From Metabacillus_B sp050107715 (GTDB taxonomy: Bacteria; Bacillota; Bacilli; Bacillales; Bacillaceae): a stretch of DNA of 64,000 nucleotides. A model generated the notes under the pieces. That model was given only the letters and a program-made list of their open reading frames with translations. It was not told where the DNA came from and ran no database searches. Position numbers and translations under genes: made by a program. This document shows, one piece after another, positions 25,079 to 33,621 of the stretch (position 1 is the first letter of the stretch; each line of letters begins with the position of its first letter). The DNA is taken from contig NZ_JBNILN010000001.1 of the NCBI RefSeq assembly GCF_050107715.1, forward strand, positions 186,001 to 250,000. Direction: 5' to 3'.

Positions 25079-26079
25079 GCCCGATCAAACCCCTTTCTGG
25101 CGATATAGATAAAGAAAGGTGTTCCAATCAGCGCCGTCATGACTCCTACCGGCACTTCCTCGGGCATAACGACATAGCGGGCAGCAATATCGGAAACGGT
25201 TAGCAGAATTCCGCCAAGTACTGCAGAATACGGTAAGATCCAGCGATGATCATTTCCTATGATATATCTTGCCAGATGGGGAATGACAATTCCAACGAAG
25301 CTGATCGGTCCTGTTACTGAAACCGCACCGCCTGCTAAAAGAATGACGGCAATAGCTGCAAACATTTTTACAGTGCCTGTTCGCTGGCCAAGTCCTTTAG
25401 CTACGTCTTCCCCCATTGTAAGAATATTGATCTTTTGGCCGAGAAATCCGCAAATGATAAAGGCTGCCCCAAGATAAGGCAGAACAGCTGCCAACGATTC
25501 AAGCTTTCTTCCCTGTATAGAGCCAGCCAGCCAGAACAGGACCTGATCGAGGGCGGCTTCATTTACGACAAGCAAGCCCTGAGTTAACGAACTGAACAGG
25601 GCGGCCATCGCGGCACCTGCGAGCGTCAGCTTAACCGGCGTCAGTCCCTCTCTGCCCATAGATCCAATGAAATAGACTGTTAAAGCAGCAATTGCAGCTC
25701 CTAGAAAGGCAAGCCAAGTATATGTCTGAAGAGAGGAAACCTGAAAAATGGAAACTGCAATAACTACAAAAAATCCGGCTCCCGCATTAATTCCGAAAAC
25801 TCCTGGTGATGCCAGAGGATTCTTCGTCAGAGCCTGCATTAATGCCCCTGCAATCGCAAGGCTTGCCCCCACTATAGCGGCAATCAGTGCTCTGGGCAGC
25901 CTTACGGTTGTAAGGATTATATGTTCATTTGAACCGTCAAAGTCAGTAAATGCCTGATAAGCAGATCTAAAGCTTGTATTCGCATAACCGTACACAACAC
26001 TCGCACACATTACCCCGGCTAATAGAATAATGAGACCTGTTAACAGGATGAATTTTTGTGAAAATGTCTTTACCAGCAT
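25075..26079 (-). CDS. Iron-siderophore permease, FecCD family (YfiZ-like)
   Basis: 334 residues, hydrophobic throughout, with the FecCD motifs AGALMQALTKNPLASPGVFG and FVGIVIPHLARYIIG. First gene of the minus-strand uptake operon, divergent from the binding lipoprotein across two Fur boxes. In B. subtilis YfiYZ-YfhA with YusV takes up schizokinen- and arthrobactin-type siderophores; the same substrate is inferred. Confidence 0.9.
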   Translation of the reverse strand: MLVKTFSQKFILLTGLIILLAGVMCASVVYGYANTSFRSAYQAFTDFDGSNEHIILTTVRLPRALIAAIVGASLAIAGALMQALTKNPLASPGVFGINAGAGFFVVIAVSIFQVSSLQTYTWLAFLGAAIAALTVYFIGSMGREGLTPVKLTLAGAAMAALFSSLTQGLLVVNEAALDQVLFWLAGSIQGRKLESLAAVLPYLGAAFIICGFLGQKINILTMGEDVAKGLGQRTGTVKMFAAIAVILLAGGAVSVTGPISFVGIVIPHLARYIIGNDHRWILPYSAVLGGILLTVSDIAARYVVMPEEVPVGVMTALIGTPFFIYIARKGFDRA

Positions 26080-26151
26080 AATTATTCTCCGAATATACCA
26101 ACGTTTATTGACTTATCAAGTCTACGGTTATTGTATCAAATGAGAATGAAT

Positions 26152-26232
26152 TTGAAAATCATTTTCAATTACATATTGACATCGCATACAAACTAAACTT
26201 ATTATTTTAATTGTAAATGAAAATCATTATCA
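26152..26232. promoter_or_regulatory. Two Fur boxes and promoter between divergent siderophore genes
   Basis: TTGAAAATCATTTTCAA (26152-26168) and ATGAAAATCATTATCA (26216-26231) match the Fur 7-1-7 palindrome. For the plus-strand lipoprotein gene, TTGACA (26176-26181) and TTATTA (26199-26204) are 17 bases apart and the second Fur box covers the likely start of transcription. The first box lies over the minus-strand promoter area (TACAAT near 26132). Confidence 0.85.
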
Positions 26233-26248
26233 AATGGGGGGTTTTTTC

Positions 26249-27235
26249 ATGAAGAATACATATAGAAAGTCCTGGTTGAGCGTTTTTGCACTCATTCTCA
26301 GTCTTACCATGCTGCTGGCAGCCTGCGGCGGCAATACGGAGAGCCAGAAAGAAGAAGCGGCTCCTGAGGAAGCATACACAGTGAAGCATGCGATGGGAGA
26401 AGCAAAAATTCCCAAAAAGCCTGAAAGGGTCGTAGTTTTGACGAACGAGGGTACGGAAGCAGCCCTTGCAATGGGTGTAAAACCCGTTGGAGCGGTTCAA
26501 TCCTGGCTTGGCGATCCATGGTATGACCATATTAAAGAAGATATGAAGGATGTTGAAGTAGTCGGCACAGAGAGTGAGGTCAATGTAGAAGCGATCGCAG
26601 CTCTTAAACCGGATTTAATTATCGGAAACAAAATGCGCCAGGAAGCGGTTTATGAAAAACTTAGTGCCATTGCACCTACTGTTTTATCTGAAACTCTTCG
26701 AGGAGACTGGAAAGAAAACTTCACTCTTTACTCAAAGGCTCTGGACCGTGAAGAAGAAGGAAAGAAGGTCATTGCAGATTTTGATGGACGGATTGATTCC
26801 ATTAAAGAAGAAGCCGGTGATAAACTTTCACAAAAAGTATCGGTTGTTCGCTTTATGGCGGGAACGACACGAATATATTATAAAGATTCATTTTCCGGAG
26901 TGATTTTCGATCAGCTTGGCATGAAGCACACTGAAGCAGCTGATAAACTGTTTGCCAGCGACCAGGAGGATCAATTCATGAGAGAAGTAGGTAAGGAAGC
27001 GATTCCTGAGATGGATGGCGATCTTCTCTTTTACTTTACGTATGCACCTGAAGGCGATACAGAAGCCGTTAAAACCGAAGAAGAGTTTACAAAGGATCCC
27101 CTTTGGAAGAATTTGGATGCCGTTAAAAACGGGAAGGCTTATCAGGTAGACGATGCGATCTGGAATACTGCCGGCGGGGTAATCGCTGCTAACAAGATGC
27201 TTGATGAAATTGAAGAATATGTTGTAGAAAAATAA
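26249..27235 (+). CDS. Siderophore-binding lipoprotein (YfiY-like)
   Basis: 328 residues from ATG 26249, just after GGGGGGTTTTTTC; an in-frame ATG five codons up has no ribosome site. Signal peptide with lipobox LAAC (Cys26). The body is a class III periplasmic-binding (FhuD/BtuF) fold: VVVLTNEGTEAALAMGVKPVG and ALKPDLIIGNKMRQEAVYEKL. It captures ferric siderophore for the divergently transcribed permeases. A terminator follows. Confidence 0.92.
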   Translation: MKNTYRKSWLSVFALILSLTMLLAACGGNTESQKEEAAPEEAYTVKHAMGEAKIPKKPERVVVLTNEGTEAALAMGVKPVGAVQSWLGDPWYDHIKEDMKDVEVVGTESEVNVEAIAALKPDLIIGNKMRQEAVYEKLSAIAPTVLSETLRGDWKENFTLYSKALDREEEGKKVIADFDGRIDSIKEEAGDKLSQKVSVVRFMAGTTRIYYKDSFSGVIFDQLGMKHTEAADKLFASDQEDQFMREVGKEAIPEMDGDLLFYFTYAPEGDTEAVKTEEEFTKDPLWKNLDAVKNGKAYQVDDAIWNTAGGVIAANKMLDEIEEYVVEK

Positions 27236-27242
27236 TTTTTGC

Positions 27243-27293
27243 AAAAAGCTTCCGTGGTAAGGACACAGCATCCTTTCAGCGGAAGCTTTTTTT
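27243..27293 (+). terminator. Terminator after the binding lipoprotein
   Basis: AAAGCTTCCG pairs with CGGAAGCTTTTTTT; immediately beyond the stop codon. The rest of the gap to 27500 shows nothing recognisable. Confidence 0.85.
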
Positions 27294-27500
27294 GCGCAGT
27301 TCCCTATATAGCTGAAGGGTCCCGCCAGGCATTGTTCAAGAGAGCGGTCCTGCTAAAAACCTCTCCATTAAACGAGCCTGCTAACATACGCCTTCAATGT
27401 CCCCCCCTGTCCCATGCAGCAAGTGCAAAAAATAAGAATATGGGATTTCCCCTTAGGGTAAAGATAAAACTAAGATTTAAATGAATCGGCAGGTGAAAAA

Positions 27501-28226
27501 ATGGGACAGGCAGCTTTATGGGGAGCATTTGCAGGCTCTTCCATTCTGATTGGAGCACTGCTGGGGATGATGCAAAAAATCCCGGGCAGGATGGTTGGAT
27601 GGATCATGTCTTTTGGAACAGGGGTGCTAATCGGGGCAGCATCATTTGATCTGCTGCAGGAATCGCTTGAAGGAGGGGGCATGAATGCGACTGCGGCCGG
27701 CTTTCTTGCAGGTGCTTTATTGTTCACCGTCAGCGAAAGCATGATTGCAGGAAAAGGCGGCCATCAGCGGAAACGCTCTAAAGAAAACCCTGAAAATCAT
27801 TCAGGCATCTCCATTTTTATCGGGACTGTTATCGATGCCGTCCCGGAGTCTGTCATTATTGGGGTAAGCATCCTTCAGCAGGGCAGCGTCAGCATTTTGA
27901 TGGTCGCTGCTGTTTTTATCAGCAACTTCCCAGAGGGACTCTCAAGCACCACTGGTTTGATGAAGGATGGATATTCCCGCAGAAAAATTTTATTTATGTG
28001 GATGACCGTCGTTTTCCTGGCTACGGTCAGTTCTCTCCTGGGCTACACGATGCTTCAAGATGCTTCTCCTGTTTTCACTGCCGCCATAGGCGCGTTTGCT
28101 GCTGGAGGCATCATTGCTATGGTTGCCTCCACCATGATGCCGGAAGCGTTCGAGGAAGGCGGACCGATCGTCGGAATGATTACCTCGCTGGGAGTACTTT
28201 GTTCCATGCTTTTATCCCAGCTTTGA
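27501..28226 (+). CDS. ZIP-family metal transporter-like protein
   Basis: 241 residues with about eight hydrophobic segments and a His/Lys-rich cytoplasmic loop near residue 87 (GKGGHQRKRSKENPENHS), the ZIP layout. The two ZIP metal-site motifs (HNxPEG) are altered: the first reads DAVPES, the second SNFPEG, so both histidines are missing. GGTGAAAA precedes ATG 27501. Metal and direction unknown; ZIP-like is certain only at the fold level. Confidence 0.75.
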   Translation: MGQAALWGAFAGSSILIGALLGMMQKIPGRMVGWIMSFGTGVLIGAASFDLLQESLEGGGMNATAAGFLAGALLFTVSESMIAGKGGHQRKRSKENPENHSGISIFIGTVIDAVPESVIIGVSILQQGSVSILMVAAVFISNFPEGLSSTTGLMKDGYSRRKILFMWMTVVFLATVSSLLGYTMLQDASPVFTAAIGAFAAGGIIAMVASTMMPEAFEEGGPIVGMITSLGVLCSMLLSQL

Positions 28227-28300
28227 AAAGAGAATCAATCATTTGCAGCACAAAGCTAAAAAATCTTCAGCCTCGGTTGTTTTTGCAAAGTACGGCCGTC

Positions 28301-29626
28301 TTACCCTGTTAAAATGTCCTCCTTCGGATACCGGACAATCTGTTTTCCAGCCGGAGTGGCGAGCGAGTAAATCAGGGTTAGCGGACCCAGCTTCCCTAAA
28401 AACATAATCATGATCAGAATGATTTTACCAAAGGATGAAATGGAGCCTGTAATCCCCATTGAGAGCCCGACTGTTCCAAATGCGGAAACAACTTCAAATA
28501 ATATTTCCAAAAAGGCTTCATCCTCAGTGATGGTCATCATAAAAACAGCCCCGATAATGAAAAGGATCGATACGATACTGATTGATAAGGCTCTGACTAT
28601 ATACCCGCCGTCAAGTGACCGGTTGCCGATCAGAATATCTTTTTTCCCTCTTAAAAAAGTAATCGTTGCCAGAAAAATCACCAGTGCGGTTGTAAGCTTT
28701 ATCCCCCCTCCTGTGGAGGCGCTTCCCGCCCCGATAAACATCAGGACAATAATATAGAAAAGCGACGCTTCATGCATTTGTGCCATATCCAATGTATTGA
28801 AGCCTGCCGTTCTTGGAGAAGCCGCCTGGAACCAGGAAGCCCAAAGTTTATCTCCAAGGGATAGAGAGCCAAGTGTTCCCGGATTGCCGTATTCCAGAAT
28901 GAAAAGAATCAGCATGGATACTAAGTTAATAACAAGCGTAGCAATCAGCATGATTTTCGTATGGAGGCTGAATTTTTTGAACTTCTTTTTTTGCCAGACA
29001 TCTACTAAAACTGTAAAGCCAATTCCTCCAATAATAAAAAGCAGACTGATTACAACATTAATAACAGGGTTTCCAACATAACCAATTAAGTTATCTGAAA
29101 ACAGACCAAAACCTGCATTATTAAATGCTGAAATTGCATGGAATAAGCTATAAAACAATCCTTTTCCCCATCCTAGTTCAGGGACCCATACAAAAGCGAG
29201 AAAGATCATGGCAATAAACTCTATAGCAAATGCAAAAATGAACATGTATTTCACGAGGCGTATAACCCCGCCTAAATTCGTCTGATTTAGAGCCTGCTGG
29301 ATGATCATACGGTCCTTCATCCCAACTTTTCTTCCAAGAACCATATAGATCAGCACGGCAAAAGACATAATTCCAAGTCCCCCAAGCTGGATGAGAAGAG
29401 CAATGATGCTCTGGCCGAAGACTGTAAATGCTGTACTTGGATCGACACTCGACAGACCGGTCACAGTCATGGCTGAGGTGGCAACAAATAGAGCATCCAC
29501 CCATGAGATTCCTTCTGTTGTGGAATAAGGAAGCTTAAGCAAACATGTCCCCGCGGCAATCGCAACGGAGAATATAAGCACAAGCAGCTGCGATGGTTTA
29601 AGCTTTATGACTCTGGGGAATTTCAT
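28301..29626 (-). CDS. ktrB: Potassium channel subunit KtrB-type
   Basis: 441 residues of the TrkH/KtrB superfamily, with four pore repeats; the selectivity-filter pieces are TVTGL, NNAGF, RTAGF and GTVGL. The N terminus is short and lacks extra helices, as in KtrB. It moves K+ (with Na+ dependence in the family) across the membrane and needs the KtrA ring. It is 3 bases from the RCK gene and shares its riboswitch. KtrD is the paralogous name; the operon layout favours KtrAB. Confidence 0.9.
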   Translation of the reverse strand: MKFPRVIKLKPSQLLVLIFSVAIAAGTCLLKLPYSTTEGISWVDALFVATSAMTVTGLSSVDPSTAFTVFGQSIIALLIQLGGLGIMSFAVLIYMVLGRKVGMKDRMIIQQALNQTNLGGVIRLVKYMFIFAFAIEFIAMIFLAFVWVPELGWGKGLFYSLFHAISAFNNAGFGLFSDNLIGYVGNPVINVVISLLFIIGGIGFTVLVDVWQKKKFKKFSLHTKIMLIATLVINLVSMLILFILEYGNPGTLGSLSLGDKLWASWFQAASPRTAGFNTLDMAQMHEASLFYIIVLMFIGAGSASTGGGIKLTTALVIFLATITFLRGKKDILIGNRSLDGGYIVRALSISIVSILFIIGAVFMMTITEDEAFLEILFEVVSAFGTVGLSMGITGSISSFGKIILIMIMFLGKLGPLTLIYSLATPAGKQIVRYPKEDILTG

Positions 29627-29629
29627 AGG

Positions 29630-30286
29630 CTACATTCCTTCTTCCTCAAAACGTGAGATGTCCTTATTTTTACCGATAACAAGCAGTATATCGCCTTTTT
29701 TTACGGTTTCTTCTTCAGCAGGAGATACGATCATATCTTCATTCCGTTGAATTCCCACAATGTTGCAGCCGAACTTGGATCGGACGTCTAATTCCAGCAG
29801 CGATTTTCTGTTTATTTTATCTGTCACCATCAATTCCGCCAGGCTGTGTTCCTTTGAGAGCTCGATGTAATCAATCATTTTTTCAGAACTTATGTGATGG
29901 GCAATCCTTTTTGCCATATCCCTTTCCGGATGGATCACCCGATTGACACCGATTTTATCAAGAACCCGCTGATGGTAATCATTTTGAGCCTTCGCCCACA
30001 CTTCCGGGATCCCCAGTTCTTTTAACAGCAAAGAAGTCAGGATACTCCCCTCGATATCACCTCCAAGAGACACAAAGGCATGGTCCACATTTCTGACTCC
30101 AAGCTGTTTTAGCGCTTCCTCATCCATAGAATTAGCCTGCACTGAATGGGTCGCATAGGCAGCATACCGCTGAACCCGGTCGAGGTTTTTATCTACGGCC
30201 AGAACCTCTCTCCCAAGCTCGTGGAATTCTTTTACGAGGCTGCCTCCAAAGCGTCCTAATCCAAAAACTGCAAATTGTTTATCCAC
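29630..30286 (-). CDS. ktrA: Potassium channel RCK regulatory subunit KtrA/KtrC-type
   Basis: 218 residues: N-terminal RCK Rossmann domain with GLGRFGGSLVKE and an acidic residue at the end of strand 2, then RCK_C (YIELSKEHSLAELMV to DISRFEEEGM). It forms an octameric ring that opens KtrB on ATP binding; the C-terminal domain is a known c-di-AMP target in this family. Sequence details (PERDMAKRIAHHI) are closer to KtrC, but pairing with a downstream ktrB and the riboswitch match B. subtilis ktrAB (yuaA-yubG). Confidence 0.88.
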   Translation of the reverse strand: MDKQFAVFGLGRFGGSLVKEFHELGREVLAVDKNLDRVQRYAAYATHSVQANSMDEEALKQLGVRNVDHAFVSLGGDIEGSILTSLLLKELGIPEVWAKAQNDYHQRVLDKIGVNRVIHPERDMAKRIAHHISSEKMIDYIELSKEHSLAELMVTDKINRKSLLELDVRSKFGCNIVGIQRNEDMIVSPAEEETVKKGDILLVIGKNKDISRFEEEGM

Positions 30287-30384
30287 CGGTGAAATCTCCC
30301 TCTAAGTTAGATTGAATCTTCCACACTTCATTTCCAGTGAACTTTCGAAGTGGGAGATTACTGAAAACAACGCCCTTACGCCTT

Positions 30385-30550
30385 CTGCTAAAAAGGCTAT
30401 GCCCTAAAGCTTTTTAACATCTGTTGATTGGGGCGCAGAGCGTAAAACCCTGCACTTGGGGGATCGGGGAAGACTCACCGCCCTCCCAAGGATAAGGGAA
30501 CGCCTGCCAGCTGCAATCAACAGCCTGATTTAACTAAGCTGTTTAAAAAA
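30385..30550. repeat. Dispersed intergenic repeat, copy 4
   Basis: Bounded by CATCTGTTGATTGGGGCGCA and CAGCTGCAATCAACAGCC, followed by TTTAACTAAGCTG. It sits inside the transcribed leader, between the c-di-AMP riboswitch terminator and ktrA. Confidence 0.65.
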
Positions 30551-30555
30551 ATCCA

Positions 30556-30750
30556 CACAAAAAAGCACAGAGGACTGCCCCTGTGCTTAACTCGACACAA
30601 GTTCCATCGGCCTCTCCAAACGCTTACGGGGTTAGCTGTCGGGTTAGGGCATGGAAGTAGCCCTTTCTGCTAGAGAATTCACCCCAAGCGGCGATTATCC
30701 GCCACACGTCCATGGGTCCCCCGCTCCATTAAGGATTAAGCGATATAGGT
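30556..30750 (-). promoter_or_regulatory. c-di-AMP (ydaO/yuaA) riboswitch upstream of ktrAB
   Basis: On the minus strand from about 30748: ATCGCTTAATCC, CGGGGGACCCATGG, TTGGGGTGAATTC, then GCCCTAACCCGACAGCTAACC with CGTAAGCG, the conserved blocks of the ydaO class. A terminator (AAGCACAGGGG pairing with CCTCTGTGCTT, then T) lies at 30557-30588. c-di-AMP binding is known to favour termination, so K+ uptake is reduced when c-di-AMP is high. The site is about 270 bases upstream of ktrA, with a dispersed repeat between. Confidence 0.93.
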
Positions 30751-31092
30751 AGTGAAACAATGATAATAAATAATTACGAGAGTATATTACTCCTGTTACA
30801 AACCAGAGTAAAGAACGAAAATAACCTCTATATCTTCATTTTATCTGCTTATGATGAGTTTTCCGGCCTATTACAGCCTATTGCTTAACCAGCCTTCGAT
30901 TTACTGGTTCCTGCGCCTGATTATCATATGAAAATTTACGCTTTTACTGAAGTGAAGCTTGAAGAGACTTTTCCTGCCGTTGTTTAATCCAGAGATTTTT
31001 TAACCGTGGCGGACGGTGGCGGGTGATGCCGGTCTTATGCCTTCCCCATGACTCAGCACCGCTTATAGATAAGCTAATCCAATAAACATAAT
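30751..31092. other. Intergenic region between ktrAB leader and DedA gene
   Basis: Contains AT-rich sequence likely holding the ktrAB promoter (30755-30830) and, at 30945-31085, a weak match to the dispersed repeat family (CGTTGTTTAATCCAGAG, TAGATAAGCTAATCC). I see no gene. Confidence 0.5.
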
Positions 31093-31118
31093 AAAAAACT
31101 CTGCAGCCGCAGAGTTTA
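31093..31118 (-). terminator. Terminator of the DedA gene
   Basis: AAACTCTGCGGCTGCAGAGTTT plus T run on the minus strand, overlapping the last codon of the gene. Confidence 0.8.
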
Positions 31119-31712
31119 AGCTGTTTTTCTTTTATTTGCGCTTTTAGCAAACAGATAAACGGCTATGACCATCAAAAATATAATAATAAGCGGAATCATA
31201 TAGGGCTGAGCAGCTTCCTTAATATGCATCCAGTTGCTTCCAAGCTGAATGCCGAGAATTAAAAATAAAATGGTCCACGGGATCATGGCTGCAACAGTAT
31301 ACACTGTAAATTTCCAAACAGGCATTTTGGCTACGCCCGCCGGAATCGAGATGGCATGCCTTACAACAGGAATAAACCGCGCGAAAAAAATGACCCCTGT
31401 TCCGTATTTTCCAAACCATTGCTCGGATAAGTCGAGGTGTTTTTTATTGACGAGAAGATACTTCCCGTATTTCTCTAGAATCGGACGGCCCCCGTAATAC
31501 CCAAGCCAATAAAGAAACAGCTGAGCCAGTGTTCCTCCAATTACTCCAGCTGCAACAGCTCCGGCAAATCCTATTCTCCCTAAGGAGACCAGATATCCTC
31601 CATAACCAAGCACAATCTCACTTGGAATCATTTCAATCATCAAGCCAATGGCAATTCCAAAGTAGCCTAAATCAGCAAGTCCCTCGAACATACTAAAAAT
31701 AAATTCTTTCAT
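31116..31712 (-). CDS. DedA-family (VTT/SNARE-associated) membrane protein
   Basis: 198 residues with several membrane helices; EMIPSEIVLGYGGYLVSLG and FFARFIPVVRHAISIPAGVAKM hold the conserved E, G and R residues of DedA proteins. Family members flip lipids (for example PetA with phosphatidylethanolamine, UptA with undecaprenyl phosphate) using proton force; which lipid this one moves cannot be told. Single gene with its own terminator. Confidence 0.88.
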   Translation of the reverse strand: MKEFIFSMFEGLADLGYFGIAIGLMIEMIPSEIVLGYGGYLVSLGRIGFAGAVAAGVIGGTLAQLFLYWLGYYGGRPILEKYGKYLLVNKKHLDLSEQWFGKYGTGVIFFARFIPVVRHAISIPAGVAKMPVWKFTVYTVAAMIPWTILFLILGIQLGSNWMHIKEAAQPYMIPLIIIFLMVIAVYLFAKSANKRKTA

Positions 31713-31795
31713 ATGCTGCTCCTTTGCACCTTAAAATCCTTTATTCTACTATACGTCTGAAAAAGACAAGTATTCTGCAGAAAATTTCCGGTCAT

Positions 31796-31833
31796 ACAAA
31801 AAGCCGGCAGCTTTACCGCTGCCGGCTTTTCTC
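31796..31833 (-). terminator. Terminator of the dicarboxylate symporter gene
   Basis: AAAGCCGGCAGCGG and GCTGCCGGCTTTTTG form a strong stem and T run; just after the stop codon. Confidence 0.85.
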
Positions 31834-31842
31834 CTGAAAGAT

Positions 31843-33090
31843 TTACATGCTTTGCACAACTTTTTCTTCAGTTGGCAGGCTTCCATTCTTCTTTTCCGTC
31901 TCTGCCACGATTACTGCGCATGCGGCATCCCCGGTAATGTTAAGTGAAGTTCTGGCCATATCAAGAAGACGGTCGATTCCAAGTATTAAGGCTATCCCCT
32001 CTACTGGAAGATTAACTGAATTCAGGACAAGTGCCAGCATAATTAATCCTACTCCAGGAACCCCCGCCGTTCCGATACTTGCAAGGACAGCTGTAAGAAC
32101 AACGGTCAATAGAGCCGTGATCGTTAAATCCACCCCATAAACCTGGGCTATAAATACTGTAGCCACCCCTTGCATGATCGCCGTTCCATCCATATTAATG
32201 GTTGCCCCAAGAGGCTGAACAAATCCGCTGATTTGCTTTGGAACGCCAAGATTTTTCTGGGCTGTTTCCATCGAAAGCGGAAGAGTCGCATTACTGCTTG
32301 ACGTACTGAAGCCAACGGTCATTGCCGGTGCAAATCCTTTAAAGAACCAGATTGGATTCTTTTTCGCAAAGATCATGACACTGGAACCATACGTCACGAT
32401 TGCGTGAACAATAAGTGCAATAAGAACGACGATAAAATAAACTCCCATCGCTTTAATCGCATCGAATCCCTGGCTGCCAATTGCTGTCGCAATCAGACCA
32501 AACGTCCCGTATGGCGCAAATTTCATAACAAGCCCGACAAGATACATCATTAGCTCATTTCCTTGTTCAAGGACCTTTTTCAGAGCAGATGTTTTCTCCC
32601 CAAGAATCGCAATTCCAACTCCAATAAATACAGAGAATGCGATGATTTGAAGCATGTTGCCGCTCGCCATTGCTTCAATTGGATTTTTCGGGAAAATATT
32701 CAGCAGTGTATCTGAAACGGAAGGAGCTTCCTGCGCTTCATAGCTGGCACTTTCCGTATTAAACTCCCCAGCATTTCCAGGCTGGATGATGAGTGCCAAA
32801 CCCAGTGCAATTGTAATTGCAATAGCTGTTGTCGAAAGGAAAAACCCAATGGTCTTCAAGCCGATTCTTCCAAGCTTCTTCGGATCTCCAAGGCCTGCTA
32901 CACCAAGAGTAATAGAGAAGAAGACAATGGGAACAACGAGCATGTTTATTAAATTCAGGAAGATGCGTCCAAGCGGAGTAAATAGGAACGTATCCAGCTG
33001 TTTAAATAAATCCGGAGAAGTAACGTTTAAAATAATTCCGACAATAGCTCCGGCAATAAGTCCAATAATAATTTTCGTCGCTAGTTTCAT
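31843..33090 (-). CDS. DAACS-family dicarboxylate/glutamate symporter
   Basis: 415 residues of the SLC1/GltP family with eight membrane helices and two hairpins: the serine-rich HP1 is STSSSNATLP, the NMDGTA motif in helix 7 is GATINMDGTA, and HP2 is ASIGTAGVPG. Imports glutamate, aspartate or C4-dicarboxylates with Na+ or H+. Helix 8 (GIDRLLDMARTSLNITGD) has R near the position that favours acidic amino acids over neutral ones. It is controlled by a c-di-AMP riboswitch, which fits glutamate as the K+ counter-ion. Confidence 0.9.
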   Translation of the reverse strand: MKLATKIIIGLIAGAIVGIILNVTSPDLFKQLDTFLFTPLGRIFLNLINMLVVPIVFFSITLGVAGLGDPKKLGRIGLKTIGFFLSTTAIAITIALGLALIIQPGNAGEFNTESASYEAQEAPSVSDTLLNIFPKNPIEAMASGNMLQIIAFSVFIGVGIAILGEKTSALKKVLEQGNELMMYLVGLVMKFAPYGTFGLIATAIGSQGFDAIKAMGVYFIVVLIALIVHAIVTYGSSVMIFAKKNPIWFFKGFAPAMTVGFSTSSSNATLPLSMETAQKNLGVPKQISGFVQPLGATINMDGTAIMQGVATVFIAQVYGVDLTITALLTVVLTAVLASIGTAGVPGVGLIMLALVLNSVNLPVEGIALILGIDRLLDMARTSLNITGDAACAVIVAETEKKNGSLPTEEKVVQSM

Positions 33091-33185
33091 AAATGACCTC
33101 CCGTTTTACGAATTGTTAGATTAGAAGTGTAGCCTAGCAGATTTACCCAAAACAAGATGCTTGTAAAACCCATTCTGGAAAATAC

Positions 33186-33394
33186 GCAAAAAAGCCGCGA
33201 GAAGAGATCTCGCGGCTTATAGGGTCAAATTTCGGATCCGTAGCTTGACATTCCACTGAAGCGTCTCTTCTTAGGCTTACGAGGTTAGCTGTCGGATTCG
33301 GACGAAGAGAATATGTCCTACCTGTAAAAGGATTCACCCCTAGTGCGGCCGCACTGATTGGTTCCCCCGTTCCCGTGTGGGATTAAGCGCATAA
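33186..33394 (-). promoter_or_regulatory. c-di-AMP (ydaO) riboswitch upstream of the DAACS symporter
   Basis: Minus strand from about 33392: GCGCTTAATCCC, CGGGGGAACCA, TAGGGGTGAATCC, then CGAATCCGACAGCTAACC with CGTAAGCC, matching the ydaO blocks. Terminator AAGCCGCGAGATC pairing with CTCGCGGCTTTTTT at 33188-33218. The symporter gene begins 98 bases further on. It differs from the ktrAB copy in the variable arms, so it is not a recent duplicate. Confidence 0.93.
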
Positions 33395-33612
33395 ATATGA
33401 TTTTGTAGTTTCATTATATACGAATAGTTTGTCAATTTGCAATTACAATTTTTCGAGAAAAATCGTCATTTTATTCCAAAATAAGGGTATAATAGAAATT
33501 TTTTTAAATAAAACAGGTATTTTATCTTAAATTTCTGTTTGGTTTATGAAAACCAAGGGTATGGAATTTTATGTTAGCAGTCCCAAAGGCTGTATAAAAA
33601 AACGACTGGAGA
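33395..33612. other. Divergent promoter region
   Basis: AT-rich stretch between the symporter riboswitch (minus) and the lipoprotein gene (plus). Promoters for both are expected here, for example TATAAT at 33489-33494 on the plus strand (AAGGGTATAATAG). Nothing else seen. Confidence 0.45.
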
Positions 33613-33621
33613 GTGACACAT

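Noticed and set aside
33140..33340. 64-residue frame on the minus strand at the symporter leader
   Set aside because: It lies within the c-di-AMP riboswitch; chance frame.
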